Below the pieces are notes generated by a model. That model did not search any database, had not been told where the DNA came from, and saw nothing but the letters and a program-made list of their open reading frames with translations. Of a DNA stretch of 6,915 nucleotides, positions 1 through 4,806 are shown in pieces (position 1 is the stretch's first letter; every line of letters begins with the position of its first letter). Source of the DNA: Verrucomicrobiota bacterium (GTDB lineage Bacteria; Verrucomicrobiota; Verrucomicrobiia; Chthoniobacterales; JAFAMB01); the NCBI GenBank assembly GCA_019241095.1, contig JAFAXJ010000261.1, forward strand, positions 1 to 6,915. The letters run 5' to 3'. The translations under genes were made by a program, and so were the position numbers.

Positions 1-829
1 CGATATCGATATTGTCTGGATAGGAACGCCGCCCTACCTGCACTCGACCGTTACCGTGTCAGCACTTGAAGCGGGTAAACATGTTTTCTGCCAAGCTCGC
101 ATGGCAATTAACTTGGCCGAGGCAGAAGAAATGTATGCGGCGTCTCGACGAAATCCACATTTGGTCACCATGCTATGCCCGCCTCCGCATGGAATGCGCG
201 CTAGTCTGTTTGTGCAAAAACTCCTGGCAGATGAATTCCTGGGTGTTCCGCACCACCTTCGACTGCAATCTCTCTCCGATGCTTATATCGATCCCGATGC
301 TCCTCCGCATTGGCGCCAAAGAGACGAGTTTTCCGGTCTCAATGTCCTTACCTTAGGCATTTATGTCGAGATCTTGCAACGATGGTTTGGACCGATAACC
401 CAGGTTTTCGCCCATCAGAAGATCATCAATCCGATTCGATACGGTTATGACATCAGAATTCCCGACATGGTTCTCATTCTCTGCCGTTTTCAGAACGGCA
501 TGGAAGGTGTGATGGAATTCAGCGGCATTGCGCCTTTTGAGTCAACGAACCGGCTACAAGTATTTGGTAATAAAGGTGCGCTGGAGTATGACTTTTCTGA
601 AGATCGACTCAGGGGAGCTCAAATAGAAGATAAGCAGCTGGCCGAAATTGAAGTTCCACCGGAACTCGAGCAACGCTGGAGCGTAGAAGAAGATTTCATC
701 GCGGCGGTTCGATCACCTGCTTTTATTCAGCCACAGCCAGGATTCGAGGAAGGCGTGCAATATATGCGCGTTGTACAAGCAGTGGCCGATTCCGTAATCA
801 ATCGGACGGAAATCCAGGTTCGGCCTTGA
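1..829 (+). CDS. Gfo/Idh/MocA-family oxidoreductase-like protein, 3' part (5' end outside window)
   Basis: The reading frame is open from base 2 and ends at TGA 827-829, giving 275 visible residues. Family members usually have about 330-390, so the start and the nucleotide-binding Gly-rich loop lie upstream of the window. The visible part opens with the last strands of the Rossmann fold (DIDIVWIGTPPYLHS, then ALEAGKHVFC). This matches the family pattern in which a T-P-P/N-x-x-H stretch is followed by L-x-A-G-K-H-V. A C-terminal alpha/beta domain follows. Known members are NAD(P)-dependent sugar or polyol dehydrogenases. Oddly, the usual E-K-P after the K-H-V stretch reads Q-A-R (nt 92-100). 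The usual D-x-G-x-H-x-x-D region reads LTLGIYVEIL (nt 347-376), so the expected Lys, Asp and His are missing. The fold assignment is firm. The substrate is unknown, and dehydrogenase activity is doubtful. A GTG at 56 is internal and is not the true start. Confidence 0.88.
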   Translation, partial: DIDIVWIGTPPYLHSTVTVSALEAGKHVFCQARMAINLAEAEEMYAASRRNPHLVTMLCPPPHGMRASLFVQKLLADEFLGVPHHLRLQSLSDAYIDPDAPPHWRQRDEFSGLNVLTLGIYVEILQRWFGPITQVFAHQKIINPIRYGYDIRIPDMVLILCRFQNGMEGVMEFSGIAPFESTNRLQVFGNKGALEYDFSEDRLRGAQIEDKQLAEIEVPPELEQRWSVEEDFIAAVRSPAFIQPQPGFEEGVQYMRVVQAVADSVINRTEIQVRP

Positions 830-836
830 ACCTATC

Positions 837-851
837 AGCCCGAACGGGGCT
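837..851. terminator. Small GC-rich hairpin between convergent genes, possible terminator
   Basis: AGCCC (837-841) pairs with GGGCT (847-851) over a five-base loop. It sits in the 30-base gap between the stop codon of the oxidoreductase-like gene (829) and the stop codon of the opposing ATP-grasp-like gene (860). The position between two converging genes fits a two-way terminator. However, the stem is only five pairs and no T-run follows on either strand, so it is a weak candidate. Confidence 0.3.
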
Positions 852-859
852 ATCGCTGC

Positions 860-2170
860 TTACGCCAAACGCACTGCCGCCGGCACCATAATAGCGTCAC
901 TCATTCCATGAACCAGCTTCTTATCGGCAGGGACAATCGTTGCCAAAGCACCGCCAAGCGTTACTTCGTTATCCGAGATGACAAAGTAATACGGACACAG
1001 GCGAACTCTGCCCTTCATTAGTTCGATCGATTTCGATCGCGAATCGTAATAAGGTTGTTCGACTAATCGGCCTTTGATAAAGCGCTGCAGCAAATACGGG
1101 CTTTTGCCGAAAGACGCTATCGACTCCTCAACCCGTTCTGACCATTCCTTTTGAGGCAAATCCTGCCCGAGAAACACGCCGCGACTGCCCCACGAAAGCT
1201 CAGAAAATCCGCTTATCTTTAGCACAAATTCACGTTCTCTCTGACTAAAACTTTTCAGTTCACGCCAATCCTGGATTTCAAGTCCGGGAATCACTGCATA
1301 ATGAGGTACCGGCGAAGGATCAATTACCCAGCTCTGGGGTATCGAGCTTTTTAGCTTGAGCCAGTGCCTTTCCCGAAGCTGACGGCGCCAGAATTTTTGG
1401 AGCGGTCTGGACCAAAAGAGCGCAAACCAGAGTTTTTCTTCCAGATAGGGTTTTAGCGGAGGAGTGATCCTGAGTTCACGCCTTTCTGCTGCTGCCAGTA
1501 ACGATTCCCGAGTTGGTAGGTTGGGCAAATCAAACAACTCAAAGAAGCGATAAACAGGGTGATCGACCCAGGATTTCCAGTTCTCTGCGTAATCTACGGT
1601 CCAAAGTGGACCATACTTCTCTATCATTCGGTTACGAATCCAGTCCATTTCAGGGCGATAGGTAGCAGATTCTTTGGAAAGAATAATAGCTCCCTTCGGC
1701 AGAATAGATCGAAAGCCTTCGATCATACCGTCTGCTCCTCCAACAACATCAAATCCCAAATCCCGATAAGTTTCGTTCAGCCACCCAGTTAGACCAATAC
1801 CTCCAGGTACCGAGTCCAATTCCGAGATAATGTAACCTGAATCCGTAAGAATAAGGTCAGGACGGATTACATGAGGCACGTCGTGAAAGTTCCGACGGCC
1901 AAGCTCAATTAATTGTTGCGGTTTTCCGATATCAAGATAATCGGCGACCCATTCCGGTTGCTTGTGTTTGACGCTAAGCTGGTAAAGCTGGTTTGTGGCT
2001 TTAACGAATTTGAGCAACCAATGCCCTAAACGCTCCAGCTCATTAGCAAAATCTGGGCTGATGAAGAATGGTTCGGGTGAAAGCAGCCATTCTTTTTGAG
2101 CAAACAGACCCTCGGCAGGGAAACGTTCCTTCACTCTTTGGATGCGCTCTAGCGAGACAGAGGCTTCCAT
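860..2170 (-). CDS. Circularly permuted ATP-grasp-like protein (436 aa)
   Basis: The start is ATG at 2170-2168 and the stop is TAA at 862-860. Residues 102-126 hold I-R-P-D-L-I-L-T-D-x-G-Y-I-I-S-E-L-D-S followed by V-P-G-G. This resembles the R-x-D and E-x-N substrate and metal segments of glutathionylspermidine-synthase-like ATP-grasp enzymes. Residues 164-176 (LSKESATYRPEMD) resemble the central segment of circularly permuted ATP-grasp proteins. The likely ATP-binding lysine (K318) comes later, in FVLKISGFSELSWGSRGVFLG (315-335). A hinge-like YLLQRFIKGR (359-368) and a C-terminal GGALATIVPADKKL follow. The E-x-D motif lying before the lysine segment is the permuted order. Known relatives join a carboxylate to an amine using ATP, but the substrates here are unknown. 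No signal peptide or membrane segment is visible, so it is probably cytoplasmic. The gene begins 7 bases after ruvA and is very likely co-transcribed. Only a weak GGAAG lies directly before the ATG, so translation may be coupled to ruvA. A diverged, inactive enzyme is possible. Confidence 0.62.
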   Translation of the reverse strand: MEASVSLERIQRVKERFPAEGLFAQKEWLLSPEPFFISPDFANELERLGHWLLKFVKATNQLYQLSVKHKQPEWVADYLDIGKPQQLIELGRRNFHDVPHVIRPDLILTDSGYIISELDSVPGGIGLTGWLNETYRDLGFDVVGGADGMIEGFRSILPKGAIILSKESATYRPEMDWIRNRMIEKYGPLWTVDYAENWKSWVDHPVYRFFELFDLPNLPTRESLLAAAERRELRITPPLKPYLEEKLWFALFWSRPLQKFWRRQLRERHWLKLKSSIPQSWVIDPSPVPHYAVIPGLEIQDWRELKSFSQREREFVLKISGFSELSWGSRGVFLGQDLPQKEWSERVEESIASFGKSPYLLQRFIKGRLVEQPYYDSRSKSIELMKGRVRLCPYYFVISDNEVTLGGALATIVPADKKLVHGMSDAIMVPAAVRLA

Positions 2171-2177
2171 CTTCCAA

Positions 2178-2768
2178 TCAAGCTAATCGCTTAAGCGCGC
2201 GACGCACTAATTCCTCCGTCTCCGAAGTTTCAGGCAAAACTTCTCTTACAACCTTTTGGGCTTCAACTTGCTTGAATCCAAGTGAGATAAGGGCCAAAAC
2301 CGCATCATTCATCCGCTCTTGCTGTTCGTCGCCGCCGGTCGCCGCGATCTGCCACGCTGCAGTAACACCGACCTTGTCTTTGAGTTCCAAGATGATTCGT
2401 TCAGCCGTTTTGCGGCCTAGTCCGCTGATTGACGCAAGTGATCTTACGTCGCCATTGATGACGGCTGTCTTGAACTGTTTTACGCTCATTCCGCTTAGCA
2501 CGGCTAAAGCCAACTTCGGTCCAACACCGGTAACGTGCTGAACGAGAAGGCGAAACAAGTCTTTTTCTTCAGGAGTAACGAAGCCGAACAACAAATGCGC
2601 ATCTTCCCTCACCACCAGATGAGTCAAAAGCCGAACCCGTGATCCGGTTTTCGGCAGGTGATCGAAACTTGAAAGAGGGATTTGCACAAGATATCCAATT
2701 CCTTGAACCAGGACTACGACCTGTGTAGGCAAAGCCTCAACAAGTTCGCCATCGAGGAAGGAGATCAT
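2178..2768 (-). CDS. ruvA: Holliday junction branch migration protein RuvA
   Basis: RuvA binds four-way DNA junctions as a tetramer and loads the RuvB motor during recombinational repair. The 196-residue product is of normal family length. The N-terminal OB-fold begins with the typical MISFLDGELVE and continues to QGIGYLVQIP (residues 22-31). Two helix-hairpin-helix motifs follow: VTGVGPKLALAVLSGM (79-94) and ISGLGRKTAERIILELKDKV (114-133). Residues 152-196 form the small C-terminal UBA-like domain that contacts RuvB (DAVLALISLGF... RRALKRLA). I chose ATG 2768-2766 because homologues start at this M-I. The frame continues upstream to a GTG at 2846, but those 26 extra residues do not fit the family. 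There is no clear Shine-Dalgarno sequence before the chosen start. The gene lies directly upstream of the ATP-grasp-like gene on the same strand (7-base gap). Neither ruvB nor ruvC is adjacent on the sequence shown. The start codon overlaps that of the divergent exported-protein gene. Confidence 0.96.
   Translation of the reverse strand: MISFLDGELVEALPTQVVVLVQGIGYLVQIPLSSFDHLPKTGSRVRLLTHLVVREDAHLLFGFVTPEEKDLFRLLVQHVTGVGPKLALAVLSGMSVKQFKTAVINGDVRSLASISGLGRKTAERIILELKDKVGVTAAWQIAATGGDEQQERMNDAVLALISLGFKQVEAQKVVREVLPETSETEELVRRALKRLA
2754..2763 (+). promoter_or_regulatory. Ribosome binding site of the exported-protein gene, ambiguous for its start
   Basis: The purine run GAGGAAGGAG lies inside the 5' end of ruvA on the opposite strand. 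It contains two possible Shine-Dalgarno cores. GAGG ends 9 bases before the ATG at 2767. AAGGAG ends 3 bases before that ATG but 9 bases before an in-frame GTG at 2773. The site supports translation from this point but does not decide between the two starts. It is the only strong Shine-Dalgarno-like sequence ahead of a gene in this window. Confidence 0.6.
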
Positions 2769-3390
2769 GATTGTGAATAGCAGTCGATTTGCAAACTGCA
2801 AATTAAGTCTGGTTTTAGCATTTTTGTGCGTGACTCTAAACACCACTCAGGCATTCAGCGATGAACTGATTATCATCCTGGATCCTATTTTCTATCACAC
2901 ACCGGTTTCCGAGCCGATTGCCGGCTCCCACAAGACTGCCTTGGGGTTTTATCACTACGATGCTGAAAGCAAAGATCTCGAACCGGCTACTCTCCTTTCG
3001 GAGCAATCCAGGGCCGACGCGCTCACAGGCTCTTTGCGTCACGCTCAGCAGCTGCTGAAAACTTTAACTCCAAACATCTTTAGGGATTCCAAAGGAGTGC
3101 TCTCTGCTCTTCGGATCGACAGCGATGACCCAACACTCTCATCGATCCTGCTCCTCCCGCAGCTCGGAAACCTTTATGCCGATGTTCTAGGACCGGATTG
3201 TTATTTCGTGGTCCCGAACCGGCACACCGTTTTTCTGTTTCCCCGTTTGGCAAACCAAATTCAGGAATTCGGAACGACGATTCTTAACCTTTTTCACAAC
3301 GATCCATGGCCGGTCTCCAGGGAAATTTTTGAAAATTCTGACCATAAGCTGCGAGTTATTGGAGAGGTTTCAGAAAATCTTGGTCCCTAG
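2767..3390 (+). CDS. Exported protein of unknown function (207 aa)
   Basis: I do not recognise this protein with confidence. Residues 1-31 look like a Sec signal peptide: a short positively charged N-region (R7, K12), a hydrophobic core LSLVLAFLCV, and a cleavage zone near TQAFS before DELIII. No lipobox is visible, since C21 is preceded by A-F-L. The predicted mature part (about 175 residues) has no membrane segment and a single Cys (C145). It contains an amphipathic stretch (ADALTGSLRHAQQLLKTL, 83-100) and a strand-rich centre with DCYFVVPNRHTVFLFPR (144-160). This loosely recalls the V-P-x-R-x-x-x-L-F segment of DUF1444/YtpQ-like proteins, but only faintly. A good ribosome site precedes ATG 2767. 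A GTG at 2773 is an alternative start losing only two residues. The gene is divergent from ruvA with overlapping start codons and lies 94 bases before the outer-membrane barrel gene on the same strand. A periplasmic role is inferred from the signal peptide alone. Confidence 0.75.
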   Translation: MIVNSSRFANCKLSLVLAFLCVTLNTTQAFSDELIIILDPIFYHTPVSEPIAGSHKTALGFYHYDAESKDLEPATLLSEQSRADALTGSLRHAQQLLKTLTPNIFRDSKGVLSALRIDSDDPTLSSILLLPQLGNLYADVLGPDCYFVVPNRHTVFLFPRLANQIQEFGTTILNLFHNDPWPVSREIFENSDHKLRVIGEVSENLGP

Positions 3391-3484
3391 TTGCTGCAAC
3401 GGATCAATCGTTAATATGCTTTATTCTGTGCCCGGCTATCATTAAAAGTTGCTTTTTGAACTGAAGCACTTAACAACCTGCAAA

Positions 3485-4732
3485 ATGAGCAATCGTCGTT
3501 GTGCATTTAGCCTCTTGCTTTTGGCCTTGCTCGTGCCGACGCAACACCTATCTGCGCAGAATTCTGTTCTAACTAATCCCGGAACCGTCTCCCTGTTTCG
3601 ACCATTTGGTGGATTGAACGAAGGTGCGTTCACAAACTTGCCATTTAATCTCTCATTGACCGGATTGATTGGATATGACGATAATGTCCTCACTTCCCAT
3701 TCCGATCGTGTCGGAAGCGGCTATGATTCCGCCGGATTGGTTATCCAGTCCCATATCGGAGCGGAACGAACCCGGCTTGATGTCAGCGGAAACGCAGGGT
3801 TCAATTACTACTGGGAACGGCCAGGAACAAAGATCGACCCCAATCTTTATCTGAGCGTGAATTTCACGCATCAATTCACTCCGCGCCTCATACTGGGCGT
3901 CACCTCTTATTCAGCCTACCAGGGTCAGGCGGACGTTACAGTGGGAGCAAGTAGTGCGGTTAACAACGGCAACTACTTCTATACTTCCAACGCGCTCACG
4001 CTCGGATATCAGTGGACTCCACGATTTTCAACTACGACCAGCTATACGTTGAACGCCATCCATTACGAACAATCTGCACCGGGAAATAACCAGAACCGAC
4101 TGGAAAACTATTTTGACCAACAGTTCCGTTATCTGGTTTTGCCGACTATCACCGGCGTGCTCGAGTACCGGTTTGGGTACGTCTCTTACGACGTCTCCGC
4201 GGCCGACTCTTACTCAAACTTCATTCTGGGCGGCGCGGATCTAACGCTCAACCCGCGATCGAGCCTTACGCTGAGAGGAGGGATGGAAATTCGTACCCTG
4301 CTTGGAGGGCAGGAAGGATCTGTCGTCTTGAACTCCGGCAATGTCCTTTATCCCTACTTCGAATCTAATTTGGTTTATCAGCTTCGAACTGCATCGACAA
4401 TCGGCTGGTACAATCGTTTCGGCTTAGAGGCGAGCGACTTGGCCACCTTTAGCGGGACCGCTTACAAGCAGGTGTACCGCACCGGCTTACGGCTGAATCA
4501 ATCTTTCAGTTTAAAGCTGACGGGTGAAGCAGGTGTTTATTACAGCTACAATCAATATAAGCAACCCTCATTTGAAGAGCAGGAGTTGGATCTGAACGGT
4601 TCTCTGGCCTACAAGTTCACTCGCTCATTGTCGGCCAATGTTGGGTACACATTCACACGTATCTTCTCGCAAATGACCGAAAGAGATTACTACCGCAATC
4701 GGGTTTATTTAGGCCTCAGCTTCGCTTTTTGA
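3485..4732 (+). CDS. Outer-membrane beta-barrel protein (BBP2-like putative porin, 415 aa)
   Basis: Residues 1-25 form a clear signal peptide (M-S-N-R-R, hydrophobic SLLLLALLVP, cleavage near HLSAQ). The mature part has no hydrophobic helix. It consists of many alternating amphipathic strands rich in Tyr, Thr, Ser and Asn, for example LNLYLSVNFTHQF-like and LTLGYQWTPRFSTTTSYTLN stretches. It ends in VYLGLSFAF, a strand with the terminal Phe read by the BAM assembly machinery. LIGYDDNVLT (61-70) is typical of the BBP2 barrel family near its first strand. I chose ATG 3485 because the signal peptide begins there. The frame opens at a TTG at 3449, which would put 12 extra residues before the signal. 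No Shine-Dalgarno is visible. The 94-base upstream gap holds only a very weak promoter-like pair (TTGCTG 3391, TATGCT 3415). Lying 74 bases ahead of a Wzz/tyrosine-kinase gene, it may serve as the outer-membrane channel or accessory barrel of polysaccharide export, but that role is inferred. Confidence 0.85.
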   Translation: MSNRRCAFSLLLLALLVPTQHLSAQNSVLTNPGTVSLFRPFGGLNEGAFTNLPFNLSLTGLIGYDDNVLTSHSDRVGSGYDSAGLVIQSHIGAERTRLDVSGNAGFNYYWERPGTKIDPNLYLSVNFTHQFTPRLILGVTSYSAYQGQADVTVGASSAVNNGNYFYTSNALTLGYQWTPRFSTTTSYTLNAIHYEQSAPGNNQNRLENYFDQQFRYLVLPTITGVLEYRFGYVSYDVSAADSYSNFILGGADLTLNPRSSLTLRGGMEIRTLLGGQEGSVVLNSGNVLYPYFESNLVYQLRTASTIGWYNRFGLEASDLATFSGTAYKQVYRTGLRLNQSFSLKLTGEAGVYYSYNQYKQPSFEEQELDLNGSLAYKFTRSLSANVGYTFTRIFSQMTERDYYRNRVYLGLSFAF

Positions 4733-4759
4733 TTGCAAAATCCGCAACTTGAGATTGTG

Positions 4760-4796
4760 AAAGACCGACTTAAGGTTTACGGAAGTCCGGCTTTTT
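4760..4796 (+). terminator. Bulged hairpin plus T-run before the kinase gene: terminator or attenuator candidate
   Basis: AAAG-A-CCG-ACTT (4760-4771) can pair with AAGT-C-CGG-CTTT (4783-4794) over an 11-base loop. This gives eleven pairs interrupted by one bulged base on each side. The 3' arm runs into TTTTT (4792-4796). It lies after the barrel gene stop (4732) and ends 10 bases before the kinase ATG (4807). It could end the barrel transcript or attenuate read-through into the kinase gene. A weak promoter-like pair (TTGAGA 4749-4754, TAAGGT 4771-4776, 16-base spacer) overlaps it, so separate transcription of the kinase gene is also possible. Evidence is by eye only. Confidence 0.4.
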
Positions 4797-4806
4797 ACTT
4801 TGCACC

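Noticed and set aside
2068..2541. 157-residue plus-strand open frame opposite ruvA and the ATP-grasp-like gene
   Set aside because: It lies entirely antisense to ruvA and to the 5' end of the ATP-grasp-like gene. The translated product shows no domain and is rich in Ser, Thr and Pro, as expected of a shadow frame.
2703..2731. Promoter-like pair for the exported-protein gene inside ruvA (TTGAAC, 17 bases, TAGGCA)
   Set aside because: The -10 match is poor, and such matches are common by chance inside coding DNA.
2774..2801. Promoter-like pair for ruvA on the minus strand (TTGCAG, 16 bases, TATTCA)
   Set aside because: The -10 element matches the consensus at only three positions and lacks the final T. 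It would imply a leaderless mRNA, so it is too weak to list as a feature.
2769..2846. Possible N-terminal extension of RuvA to a GTG at 2846
   Set aside because: The added 26 residues have no counterpart in RuvA, whose normal start is M-I followed by the OB-fold. The stretch also overlaps the signal-peptide coding region of the divergent gene.
3444..3456. AAAAG/CTTTT hairpin followed by TG upstream of the barrel gene
   Set aside because: It has a five-pair stem with one G-C pair and a three-base loop, too weak to act as a terminator for the exported-protein gene.
3449..3484. Possible earlier TTG start of the barrel protein
   Set aside because: It would place 12 residues, including two Lys and a His, ahead of a normal signal peptide beginning at ATG 3485.
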